NCBI GenBank assembly: GCA_910578885.1 | Contig: CAJTSH010000053.1 | Span: 1-17,171, forward strand | DNA: 17,171 nt | DNA from: an uncultured Lachnospiraceae bacterium | GTDB lineage: Bacteria > Bacillota > Clostridia > Lachnospirales > Lachnospiraceae | Reading direction: 5' to 3' | Part shown: positions 8,582-14,884 of the stretch, piece by piece | Position numbering within the stretch: the stretch's first letter is position 1 | Layout of the letters: each line of letters begins with the position of its first letter | Position numbers and translations under genes: made by a program | The notes under the pieces: model-generated | Seen by the model: the letters and a program-made list of their open reading frames with translations, nothing else | What the model was told of the DNA's origin: nothing | Databases searched by the model: none

Positions 8582-9181
8582 ATGGGTAAAAAAATCGTTT
8601 TTGCAACGGGAAATCAAGATAAGCTGGAAGAAATACGTATGATACTTGCAGATCTGGATGTGGAAATCGTTTCCATGAGGGAGGAAGGGGTTTCAATTGA
8701 CATTGAGGAAAACGGAACCACCTTTGAGGAAAATGCGGTGATTAAGGCGAAGGCAGTTGCTGAGTGTACGGATGCAATTGTTTTGGCGGATGATTCCGGC
8801 CTTGAAATTGATTATCTCAATAAGGAGCCGGGAATTTATTCCGCGAGATATATGGGAGAGGATACTTCTTATGAGATAAAGAATCAGAATCTGTTGGACC
8901 GCCTTTCGGGGGTTCCGAAGGAAGAGCGGACAGCGCGGTTTGTCTGTGCGATTGCTGCCGTACTTCCCGATAAGGAAGTTATTGTGAAAAGGGAAACGAT
9001 TGAGGGATATATTGGCTATGAACCTGCCGGAGAAAATGGCTTTGGATATGATCCGATTTTTTATGTGGATGAATATAATTGTTCTACCGCACAGCTTCCG
9101 GCGGAAAAGAAGAATGAACTGAGCCACCGTGGGAAGGCTTTAAGGGCAATGAAGGATGCGCTGCGAGAAAAATGCGAATAA
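8582..9181 (+). CDS. rdgB: XTP/dITP diphosphatase (RdgB/HAM1 family)
   Basis: This enzyme hydrolyses non-canonical purine nucleoside triphosphates (dITP, ITP, XTP) to monophosphates and keeps them out of nucleic acids. Family motifs are all visible: the start KIVFATGNQDKLEE, then TTFEENA, LADDSGLEID, GENGFGYDPIF and ELSHRGKAL. The start at 8582 gives 199 residues, the normal family length. It lies 10 nt after GGAGG, and a GTG one codon upstream is possible. The open frame extends upstream to 8501, but that part overlaps the protease gene and lacks a ribosome site. It sits 25 nt after the protease stop and 15 nt before the phosphoesterase gene, the same neighbour order as Bacillus ysnA-ysnB. 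Confidence 0.93.
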   Translation: MGKKIVFATGNQDKLEEIRMILADLDVEIVSMREEGVSIDIEENGTTFEENAVIKAKAVAECTDAIVLADDSGLEIDYLNKEPGIYSARYMGEDTSYEIKNQNLLDRLSGVPKEERTARFVCAIAAVLPDKEVIVKRETIEGYIGYEPAGENGFGYDPIFYVDEYNCSTAQLPAEKKNELSHRGKALRAMKDALREKCE

Positions 9182-9196
9182 TAAGGAAGAATATTC

Positions 9197-9694
9197 ATGA
9201 GAGAGATGAAAATACTTGTCGTGAGTGATACTCACAGGAAACATGGAAATTTAGAGAAGGTGCTAGAGAGAGAGGGATCTTTGGATTTGGTCATCCATTT
9301 AGGGGACGCCGAGGGTTATGAGGAGTACATAGAGGAAATTTGCGAATGTCCGCTTGAAATTGTATCAGGAAACAGCGATTTTTTTTCCACGCTTCCAAAA
9401 GAAAAGGAAATTGAAGTCGGCGGATATCATATTTTAATCACGCATGGGCATTATTACTATGTGACAGCCGGGATTGAGGATATCAAAAAGGAAGCCTATG
9501 GAAGAGGTATGGATATTGTTATGTTCGGACATACCCATCGCCCGATTGTGGACTATGGGAAGCGAATTATTGCAGTGAATCCGGGAAGTATTTCCTGTCC
9601 AAGACAGGAGGGAAAGCTGCCATCCTATGTGATTATGAAAATTGATTCTAACGGGGAGGCGAGTTTCACAATAAATTATCTAAATTCATATTGA
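9197..9694 (+). CDS. YfcE/MJ0936-type metallophosphoesterase
   Basis: The 165-residue protein carries the metallophosphoesterase metal-binding motifs in order: SDTH (about 10-13), HLGDAE (about 34-39), GNSD (about 58-61), THGH (about 82-85) and GHTHRP (about 111-116). Members of this small-domain family hydrolyse phosphodiesters in vitro with Mn2+ or related metals; the physiological substrate is usually unknown. The start at 9197 is preceded by AAGGAAG at good spacing, and Met4 at 9206 is a possible shorter start. It directly follows rdgB with a 15-nt gap, the conserved rdgB-phosphoesterase pair of Firmicutes. It is the last gene before the tRNA cluster. Confidence 0.9.
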   Translation: MREMKILVVSDTHRKHGNLEKVLEREGSLDLVIHLGDAEGYEEYIEEICECPLEIVSGNSDFFSTLPKEKEIEVGGYHILITHGHYYYVTAGIEDIKKEAYGRGMDIVMFGHTHRPIVDYGKRIIAVNPGSISCPRQEGKLPSYVIMKIDSNGEASFTINYLNSY

Positions 9695-9725
9695 TTTTTG
9701 TGCAAAATATATTGGCGTTTGGGTG

Positions 9726-9754
9726 TTGACATTTTGGACATGCTAAGATATAAT
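9726..9754 (+). promoter_or_regulatory. Consensus sigma-A promoter of the tRNA cluster
   Basis: TTGACA at 9726-9731, a 17-nt spacer and TATAAT at 9749-9754 match the vegetative consensus at every position. It lies 45 nt before tRNA-Pro and nothing else lies between, so it should drive the six downstream tRNA genes. Confidence 0.93.
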
Positions 9755-9799
9755 ATGTCTTGCGTCACGAAAAGGCAGAATTTGACTGTCTATTTGTAA

Positions 9800-9874
9800 C
9801 GGGGTGTGGCTCAGCTTGGCTAGAGCGCCTGGTTTGGGACCAGGAGGTCGCAGGTTCGAATCCTGTCACCCCGA
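9800..9874 (+). tRNA. tRNA-Pro (UGG)
   Basis: Acceptor strands CGGGGTG (9800-9806) and CACCCCG (9867-9873) pair fully. The anticodon stem CCTGG/CCAGG holds loop TTTGGGA with anticodon TGG, and the T arm contains GGTTCGAATCC. The discriminator is A. It is the first gene of the cluster. Confidence 0.96.
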
Positions 9875-9880
9875 TTACAT

Positions 9881-9951
9881 GCGGGTGTAGTTCAATGGTA
9901 GAACACCAGCCTTCCAAGCTGGATACGTGGGTTCGATTCCCATCACCCGCT
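9881..9951 (+). tRNA. tRNA-Gly (UCC)
   Basis: Acceptor strands GCGGGTG (9881-9887) and CACCCGC (9944-9950) pair fully. The anticodon stem CCAGC/GCTGG holds loop CTTCCAA (anticodon TCC), and the T arm carries GGTTCGATTCC. The discriminator is T. It is 6 nt from tRNA-Pro. Confidence 0.96.
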
Positions 9952-10049
9952 TGCATGAAGCACTTAGCAAGATTCATTCAAGCTTGGTGTGAATGCACAC
10001 CTGAATGCTTAACAAGATTTTTAAGTTTTACATAATGGTGTTTTCTTAT

Positions 10050-10123
<74 letters not shown>

Positions 10124-10193
10124 TTTTCCCGTTATGGGTAAAGGAGAACGGTACGCAGTTGAAAGGAATTTTAAATGGGTCCGGAATCTTTAT

Positions 10194-10268
10194 GGTGGGT
10201 ATAGCGCAGTTGGTTAGCGCGCCAGATTGTGGCTCTGGAGGCCCAGGGTTCGAATCCCTGTATCCACC
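10194..10268 (+). tRNA. tRNA-His (GUG)
   Basis: The anticodon stem CCAGA/TCTGG holds loop TTGTGGC (anticodon GTG). Acceptor strands GTGGGTA and TATCCAC pair with one G-U. An extra encoded G at 10194 can face discriminator C10268, the identity feature of bacterial tRNA-His. Confidence 0.96.
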
Positions 10269-10313
10269 TTGATGCGATCAGTTCTGAGTTTTAGGCATCT
10301 ACTGTTAAAATAA

Positions 10314-10385
10314 TGGGCTATCGCCAAGCGGTAAGGCACAGCACTTTGACTGCTGCAGTCGCTGGTTCGAATCCAGCTAGCCCAG
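10314..10385 (+). tRNA. tRNA-Gln (UUG)
   Basis: Acceptor strands TGGGCTA (10314-10320) and TAGCCCA (10378-10384) pair fully, starting with U-A as usual for tRNA-Gln. The anticodon stem CAGCA/TGCTG holds loop CTTTGAC (anticodon TTG). The discriminator is G. Confidence 0.96.
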
Positions 10386-10431
10386 TTTCAAAGTGTAGTT
10401 CTTACAAGGAAAGTTTATAATTGAATTGTAT

Positions 10432-10504
10432 GGGATATTAGCTCAGTTGGTAGAGCACTTGACTTTTAATCAAGTTGTCCGGGGTTCGAATCCCCGATGT
10501 CTCA
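10432..10504 (+). tRNA. tRNA-Lys (UUU), probable attachment site
   Basis: Acceptor strands GGGATAT (10432-10438) and ATGTCTC (10497-10503) pair with G-U wobbles. The anticodon stem CTTGA/TCAAG holds loop CTTTTAA (anticodon TTT), and the T arm is CGGGGTTCGAATCCCCG. The discriminator is A. A tyrosine integrase remnant ends 94 nt downstream, so the 3' end of this gene is the likely chromosomal attachment site. I find no second copy of its 3' end in the window. Confidence 0.95.
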
Positions 10505-10542
10505 TTGAAGAAAAGCCTATAAAATCAAGGGTTAGAGCGAAT

Positions 10543-10573
10543 AAAAGCACTCCAATGAATGGGGTGCTTTTTA
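10543..10573. terminator. Bidirectional terminator between the tRNA cluster and integrase remnant
   Basis: AAAAGCACTCC and GGGGTGCTTTTT form a hairpin with a 7-nt loop, A-rich on the left and T-rich on the right. It can stop the tRNA transcript on the plus strand and the integrase transcript on the minus strand. Confidence 0.85.
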
Positions 10574-10577
10574 TAAT

Positions 10578-10597
10578 TGACTAACAAATGACTAACA
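10578..10597. repeat. Direct repeat TGACTAACA x2 beside the integrase stop
   Basis: TGACTAACA occurs at 10578-10586 and again at 10589-10597, one helical turn apart. It lies between tRNA-Lys and the integrase stop codon. Short phased repeats at this place are typical arm-type integrase or excisionase binding sites; that role is inferred. Confidence 0.5.
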
Positions 10598-10771
10598 TCA
10601 TGCTTTTTTGATAAGCAGTGATTCCAGCGTGTCCGCTGCTGCCTCGTCTTTCTTCTGCAGGCTATGGCTGTATATGTTCATGGTGGTACTGGTCTGTGCG
10701 TGTCCTAATCGATTCGATACGGTTCGTACGTCAATATTTTGACTAATCAGCAGCGTCGCAGACGTATGCCG
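10598..10771 (-). pseudogene. Tyrosine integrase, C-terminal fragment
   Basis: The minus strand encodes about 57 residues beginning RHTSATLLISQ and ending with a TGA stop at 10598. It contains the end of the catalytic core: RHTSAT (second catalytic Arg), GHAQTSTTMNIYSH (catalytic His and the nucleophilic Tyr in the NIYSH part), then a Gln/Lys/Glu-rich tail. Upstream of the CGGCAT codons the frame meets a stop (TAA) at once, so the rest of the gene is missing here. It lies at 14879-15541, beyond a 4.1-kb insert. Joining the two restores the canonical LHGLRHTSATLL motif in frame. Alone this piece has no start and cannot be active. Confidence 0.88.
10766..10771 (+). repeat. ATGCCG, left copy of the 6-bp direct repeat flanking the insert
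   Basis: This is identical to 14879-14884. It encodes Arg-His (CGGCAT on the minus strand) of the integrase catalytic motif. The bases on either side of the two copies differ, so the duplication is exactly 6 bp. Confidence 0.75.
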
Positions 10772-10782
10772 TTACGGTATAA

Positions 10783-10913
10783 TAACGACAAACGGAAAAA
10801 GCCTTTATTTTCAAGGGGTTTGAGCGTTTGCCGTCATTTATTCAATTCCTTTTCCAAGTTGAAACATGGCGAGAAAAATATCGAAAAAAGGAGGCTGTTT
10901 CATTAACGACAAA
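10783..10913. repeat. Three copies of TTTGYCGTYA near the island's left end
   Basis: TTTGTCGTTA occurs on the minus strand at 10783-10792 and 10904-10913, and TTTGCCGTCA on the plus strand at 10827-10836. The first and second form an imperfect inverted repeat. Repeats of this size near an element end are compatible with tyrosine recombinase arm sites. Confidence 0.5.
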
Positions 10914-10924
10914 ATTTAATAGTG

Positions 10925-10955
10925 CCAGCGGTCCGGTGTATTGCCTGACCGCTGG
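10925..10955. repeat. Perfect 9-bp inverted repeat (GC-rich hairpin)
   Basis: CCAGCGGTC (10925-10933) and GACCGCTGG (10947-10955) surround a 13-nt loop. It is much more GC-rich than the surrounding island. No T run follows directly, so it is not an ordinary terminator; a TTTTT lies about 20 nt further right. Confidence 0.7.
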
Positions 10956-11103
10956 TTGCCGTGGGCGTTTCATCTTTTTGGGTGGACTTAGGACTTCAAT
11001 AAGTATTTTGATAAATGATTAGATGGCTTGGACTCATCAAATTGAATAGAAACTCTTAACATTATAGGTTTTAAACTTCCTATGTGTTTTTTCTCTCGGA
11101 CGC

Positions 11104-11138
11104 TGTTCCATTTTTGTTATTCTTTATGTTTTGGAACA
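11104..11138. promoter_or_regulatory. Candidate operator, inverted repeat TGTTCCA-N21-TGGAACA
   Basis: TGTTCCA (11104-11110) and TGGAACA (11132-11138) are perfect inverted copies ending 6 nt before the -35 box of the ietA-like promoter. The centre-to-centre distance is 28 bp. A dimeric DNA-binding protein could bind here, possibly the ATPase itself through its C-terminal helix-turn-helix. Function is inferred. Confidence 0.4.
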
Positions 11139-11144
11139 TTTTTA

Positions 11145-11173
11145 TTGATTTTTTATTGTATTTATAGTATAAT
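11145..11173 (+). promoter_or_regulatory. Promoter of the IetAS-like operon
   Basis: TTGATT (11145-11150), a 17-nt spacer and a perfect TATAAT (11168-11173) form a strong sigma-A-type promoter 33 nt before the first ATG of the ATPase gene. Confidence 0.8.
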
Positions 11174-11206
11174 TTATCTGTACCAAAATGGCATTTATGA
11201 GGTGAA

Positions 11207-12316
11207 ATGATGAACAGTGATGAATTAGTACCAAAACTAGTACGGGCATGTTTAGATAATGACCGGAGATTGGTTGAAGAAATTTCTACTATGTTGGTTA
11301 AGTTATATAAAAAAAAGCAACCCAATATTGCTCAGGAAATTTCTCAATCTTTAACTTACTCCAGAAATGGAGCTTCTGCCATAAGATCTGCCGATGTACA
11401 ACCACTTCCAATCGATAGAGAAACTCGTTTTACTCTTTGCAAAGCAGAAGAACCTTTAGAAATCGACCCTCCCATATTATCATCAGAGTCCATGGAGGAA
11501 CTAAACAATTTCATACTCGAAAGGACAGAAATCGAGAAACTACTTATTGAGGATATTACTCCACCAAATAGTTTACTTTTTATTGGTGAACCGGGCGTAG
11601 GAAAGACCTATTCTGCAAAATGGCTTTCTTACAAATTAAATCTACCTTTAGTAACAATGGACTTAGCTACTTCTATTTCAAGTTATCTTGGTCGTTCAGG
11701 TCAAAATATTAAAAATATTTTTGATTATGCAAAATCATTTCCATCAATTTTACTTTTAGATGAGATTGATGCAATTGCCAAACGTAGAGATGATGCTTCA
11801 GATTTAGGAGAATTAAAACGATTAGTCAATGTCTTGCTAAAAGAATTAGAAACGTGGCCAAGTCAAAGCATTATTATTGCAGCAACCAACCATCCTGATT
11901 TATTAGACAAAGCCATATGGAGACGTTTTGATCGAACAATCACATTCATAACTCCAGAAACAAGTGAACGCAAATTATTATTACAAAGATACTTAGGCAA
12001 GTATTATGATATGCTATCGCCAAAAGCGCTTTCTTTTGCAATACAACAAACGGCTCATATTAGTGCTGCCGATATTTGCAAACTATGTACACACGTCAAA
12101 AGAAAGATTGTTTTAGCTGGAAATAATTCCGATTTAATTGTTTTTGAAGAATTTTGCTTAAATCCCTGCGATAGTAAAACACAGAAAATAGAACTTTGCA
12201 ACTTGCTCCGAAAGGCAGACCCGTCTTTGAGCATACGTGATATATCAAAAATAACAAAAATCCCAGCAACATCTGTAAGTCGTTATTTACAGAACGGAGG
12301 TATATTAAATGAGTAA
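11207..12316 (+). CDS. ietA: IetA-like AAA+ ATPase with C-terminal helix-turn-helix
   Basis: At 369 residues the protein has a helical N-terminal part (1-115) followed by one AAA+ module. It shows Walker A GEPGVGKT (127-134), Walker B ILLLDE (181-186), sensor 1 in IIIAATN (Asn228), and an arginine-finger segment RRFDR (239-243). The lid domain runs to about 315. The last 30 residues (about 339-361) read as a helix-turn-helix, with IRDISKITKI and TSVSRYL helices. The downstream gene is a subtilisin-like protease with an 8-nt overlap. That pair is the architecture of IetAS, described as an antitoxin ATPase and toxin protease of plasmid pTiC58 and later as an anti-phage system. GAGGTGA precedes ATG-ATG; the second ATG (11210) has the better spacing. 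Naming rests on architecture, not on a search. Confidence 0.8.
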   Translation: MMNSDELVPKLVRACLDNDRRLVEEISTMLVKLYKKKQPNIAQEISQSLTYSRNGASAIRSADVQPLPIDRETRFTLCKAEEPLEIDPPILSSESMEELNNFILERTEIEKLLIEDITPPNSLLFIGEPGVGKTYSAKWLSYKLNLPLVTMDLATSISSYLGRSGQNIKNIFDYAKSFPSILLLDEIDAIAKRRDDASDLGELKRLVNVLLKELETWPSQSIIIAATNHPDLLDKAIWRRFDRTITFITPETSERKLLLQRYLGKYYDMLSPKALSFAIQQTAHISAADICKLCTHVKRKIVLAGNNSDLIVFEEFCLNPCDSKTQKIELCNLLRKADPSLSIRDISKITKIPATSVSRYLQNGGILNE

Positions 12317-14579
12317 CAAACATCCTATTTTAGGACGCGGAGAATTATATGTAAAAGATATTGAAAAACGTTACTATGGAGGACCTCAAAAACTCCCCCA
12401 TACTTATCACGAAAATAAGATAGCTTTAATCAAGGATATTGCTTCTATTCAAGAAGAAGTCCAAAGAAATGACGAAATTTTTTTACAAGAAAAAGTTGTC
12501 TGCATTCGTATGGAACCAAAATTTGAAGCTAAATCTTATTCACCTGATATGATTTTATCGGTGGATGGTATTACTCCTATCGGAGGTCGTAAATATATAA
12601 TTTCAAAGTCTGAAGAAGGTCTGGTTAAATCGAAATTATATTTTGCAAAAACCAGTGATCGCGGACTAGAAAACCTAAAATACATATTGGAGTCTGGACA
12701 AAAAGACAACACTGTTACCTGGCAAAATCAAATTTCAACTATTCGGACAATTGATTTACTTGATTCTACAGAAAAAATTTCAGGCTTTTCAGGTACATGG
12801 GATAGCGGGTTAGTTGAAATTGTTTTACACCCATTTATATGGAATGACACTTTTGCAATGCAACAATTCTTAACCCTTTTAGATTTAGAAACAGATAAAT
12901 ATAAAATATCCAGTTATGAAAATGGCCCTTTGTTCTGTGCTGCCGTATGTAATCACGAAACATTAGAAAGATTGATAAAATTCAACCCCTTAAGAACAGT
13001 TCATCCTTTAGGAGAACTTAATATACCCAATATGCGTGGCAACTCTTTTTTTGACGCACCAGTTCCACCATTATATAAAGAGGCTCCTCAAATGCGAGTA
13101 GGCGTTTTTGATGGTGGTGCAGATTCAACATTACCTCATTTAAAAGGTTTTGTCACCGCACATGAACTGACACCTATCTCTGGACATCCAGCACTCACTG
13201 CACACGGAACTGCTGTTTGTGGTGCTGTTTTATACGGACTGTTGAATTATAAGCCATCAACCGAACAGCTTGAAACACCGATTGTTTCTGTTGACTCATA
13301 TAGAGTATTACCCCAACAGCAAACGGGAAATCCTATAGAAGATAGCGGACTATATCCTGCAATCGACCAAATAGAACAAATCGTGCATAACCATACGGAA
13401 ACTGCATTATATAATTTATCTTTTGGTTCTCGTGGTGCAATTGTAGATGATGACATTAGTCGTTTTACCTATGCATTGGATAGACTTTCCATGCTTCCTC
13501 ATCATCCACTATTTTGTGTTGCTGCCGGAAATGACGGAGATTTGCCTTATCCTTTTAATAGGATACAGGCTCCTTCAGACTTGGTTAATGGTTTAGGAAT
13601 TGGTGCTTATACATTTGACAAAAATGGAGAAAAGATAAGAGCTAGTTATAGTTGCATTGGCCCTGGACGTGAGGGGTGCAAAGTAAAGCCTGATGTTCTG
13701 GAATTTGGAGGATCACCAGAAAATCCAGCTGTTTTAATAAGCACTATACCAAATAAAACAACTGTAGAATGTGGAACCAGTTTTGCCTCCCCTATTGTTA
13801 CTGGTAAACTAGGAAAAATGATGGCCTTATCCTCTGAAATCTCTCAGCACATGGCTAAAACATTGCTTATTCACACGGCAGAAGATTCAGATGAATATAG
13901 CATCGAAGAAATAGGATTCGGATTCTGTATTGATGATGTTACAAATATCCTAAATTGTGAAGACAATAAAGTTGTTGTTTTATATGAAGGAAATATTGCT
14001 CCTAAACAAAATATAGAACTCCCTATTCTTCTCCCTGACATAAATGGACTTAAATGCAATGCCAATATAACATGGACGCTTTCAACATTATCTGAATTAA
14101 ATCCAAATGATGTTGATTCTTATACTTGTAATTGTGTAGAAGATTATTTTTACCCGCATGATAAACATTACAATTATTTCAAAAACACAATACATGGTAG
14201 AAAGCAAAAAGCAGCCTTTGTGGGAACAGACTCAGAAAAAGAACTATATGATTTAGGATATAGTCGTTCTGATCTACCAATCTCTAAACCGCCAAAGCAA
14301 TTTTTGAGTGAAGATGAATTACGGTCACAGCATTTAAAATGGGATACTGTGACCAAAAAAACTATTACTATGAGAGTGTCTTCTTTGAGCAATCCTTTCT
14401 TCATACTTCATGGAATGAATAGAGATATTGTCGGGACTACACCCATGAAATATTTTGTTGCCATCACAGTAGAGATTCCAAAATATCCTGGAGTTTTATA
14501 TGACGATATTTTAGCTCAATATCGAAATCTTGTACCAATCAACATAAAAGTAGAGAATCAAATTTTTGTCGAATTATAA
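12309..14579 (+). CDS. ietS: IetS-like subtilisin-family (S8) serine protease
   Basis: The 756-residue protein has a cytoplasmic N-terminal region of about 260 residues with no signal peptide. A subtilisin domain follows with the complete catalytic set: Asp268 in VGVFDGGAD, His299 in TAHGTAV, oxyanion Asn408 in AAGNDG, and Ser491 in CGTSFASP. A C-terminal region of about 220 residues, probably beta-rich, comes after it. Lack of a signal and pairing with an AAA+ ATPase fit an intracellular protease held in check by its partner, as in the IetAS toxin-antitoxin/anti-phage systems. GGAGG at 12296-12300 lies inside the ATPase gene and the start overlaps it by 8 nt, so expression is coupled. A strong terminator follows within 15 nt. 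Codon use is AT-rich, unlike the flanking integrase. The protease's target is unknown. Confidence 0.82.
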   Translation: MSNKHPILGRGELYVKDIEKRYYGGPQKLPHTYHENKIALIKDIASIQEEVQRNDEIFLQEKVVCIRMEPKFEAKSYSPDMILSVDGITPIGGRKYIISKSEEGLVKSKLYFAKTSDRGLENLKYILESGQKDNTVTWQNQISTIRTIDLLDSTEKISGFSGTWDSGLVEIVLHPFIWNDTFAMQQFLTLLDLETDKYKISSYENGPLFCAAVCNHETLERLIKFNPLRTVHPLGELNIPNMRGNSFFDAPVPPLYKEAPQMRVGVFDGGADSTLPHLKGFVTAHELTPISGHPALTAHGTAVCGAVLYGLLNYKPSTEQLETPIVSVDSYRVLPQQQTGNPIEDSGLYPAIDQIEQIVHNHTETALYNLSFGSRGAIVDDDISRFTYALDRLSMLPHHPLFCVAAGNDGDLPYPFNRIQAPSDLVNGLGIGAYTFDKNGEKIRASYSCIGPGREGCKVKPDVLEFGGSPENPAVLISTIPNKTTVECGTSFASPIVTGKLGKMMALSSEISQHMAKTLLIHTAEDSDEYSIEEIGFGFCIDDVTNILNCEDNKVVVLYEGNIAPKQNIELPILLPDINGLKCNANITWTLSTLSELNPNDVDSYTCNCVEDYFYPHDKHYNYFKNTIHGRKQKAAFVGTDSEKELYDLGYSRSDLPISKPPKQFLSEDELRSQHLKWDTVTKKTITMRVSSLSNPFFILHGMNRDIVGTTPMKYFVAITVEIPKYPGVLYDDILAQYRNLVPINIKVENQIFVEL

Positions 14580-14588
14580 ACTGTATAG

Positions 14589-14622
14589 AAAAGCGCTATA
14601 GACACAACCTATAGCGTTTTTT
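14589..14622 (+). terminator. Rho-independent terminator of the IetAS-like operon
   Basis: CGCTATAG (14594-14601) and CTATAGCG (14609-14616) form a perfect 8-bp stem with a 7-nt loop. AAAAG precedes it and TTTTTT follows. Confidence 0.92.
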
Positions 14623-14878
14623 AATACATTTAATCTTTGCTACCTGGATAGCAAAAAAGAAATAACATAAATGCTCCATAGCATGTACCTATCCAAATGA
14701 ATACATGACTTTAAATGAAGTCTACTCGTTTACGCTAAGCTGATGACAAAACCACATTCAATAGATATTTGAGTATAATTTAAACCATAAGTACAAGAAA
14801 AACGGTTAAAACACCATAAAATATTAGTGAAATCAAGTGCAAAAAGGTGAAAAAGCAGAAAAAAATAGTTGCGTGGGA
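14623..14878. other. Non-coding right end of the island
   Basis: This is AT-rich DNA with no credible gene. The last bases before the ATGCCG repeat read, on the minus strand, TCCCACGCAACT and extend the integrase frame as Ser-His-Ala-Thr. Read-through then adds about 30 hydrophobic residues and stops at 14780. No inverted copy of the left end is seen. Confidence 0.6.
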
Positions 14879-14884
14879 ATGCCG
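14879..14884 (+). repeat. ATGCCG, right copy of the 6-bp direct repeat flanking the insert
   Basis: This is identical to 10766-10771 and marks the right boundary of the island inside the integrase gene. Confidence 0.75.

Larger units (their letters stand above)
10772..11144. other. Non-coding left end of the island
   Basis: I see no convincing gene here. An open frame from TTG 10828 to 11022 exists but has no ribosome site. The stretch holds three copies of TTTGYCGTYA (10783-10792 and 10904-10913 on minus, 10827-10836 on plus). It also has a GC-rich perfect inverted repeat CCAGCGGTC/GACCGCTGG (10925-10955) after a GGAGG, and further right the TGTTCCA/TGGAACA pair. It may be the end or attachment region of an integrative element. 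Confidence 0.5.
10772..14878. mobile_element. 4.1-kb IetAS-like island inserted in the integrase gene
   Basis: The segment is bounded by ATGCCG on both sides and interrupts a tyrosine integrase gene inside its LRHTSAT motif. Removing it plus one repeat restores the reading frame. It is visibly more AT-rich than the flanking integrase DNA. It carries an AAA+ ATPase/subtilisin operon with its own promoter and terminator, and no recombinase or transposase I can recognise. The two ends (TTACGGTATAAT and, inverted, TCCCACGCAACT) are not inverted repeats, which argues against a simple IS-type transposon. The left 150 bp hold three copies of TTTGYCGTYA that could be recombinase sites. The transfer mechanism is unknown. 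Confidence 0.7.

Noticed and set aside
9760..10035. Open frames across the tRNA-Pro/Gly genes on both strands
   Set aside because: These frames are artefacts of reading tRNA genes as protein.
10828..11022. A 64-residue open frame at the island's left end
   Set aside because: It starts at TTG without a ribosome site, runs through a perfect hairpin and gives no recognisable protein. Kept only as part of the non-coding description.
14780..14878. C-terminal 33 codons of the open integrase frame
   Set aside because: They are read-through into the AT-rich island and encode a hydrophobic tail unlike any integrase, so they are excluded from the pseudogene.
10772..14878. Group II intron, intein or IS element as the nature of the insert
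   Set aside because: There is no reverse transcriptase, no transposase, no continuous protein frame across the junctions, and no terminal inverted repeats.
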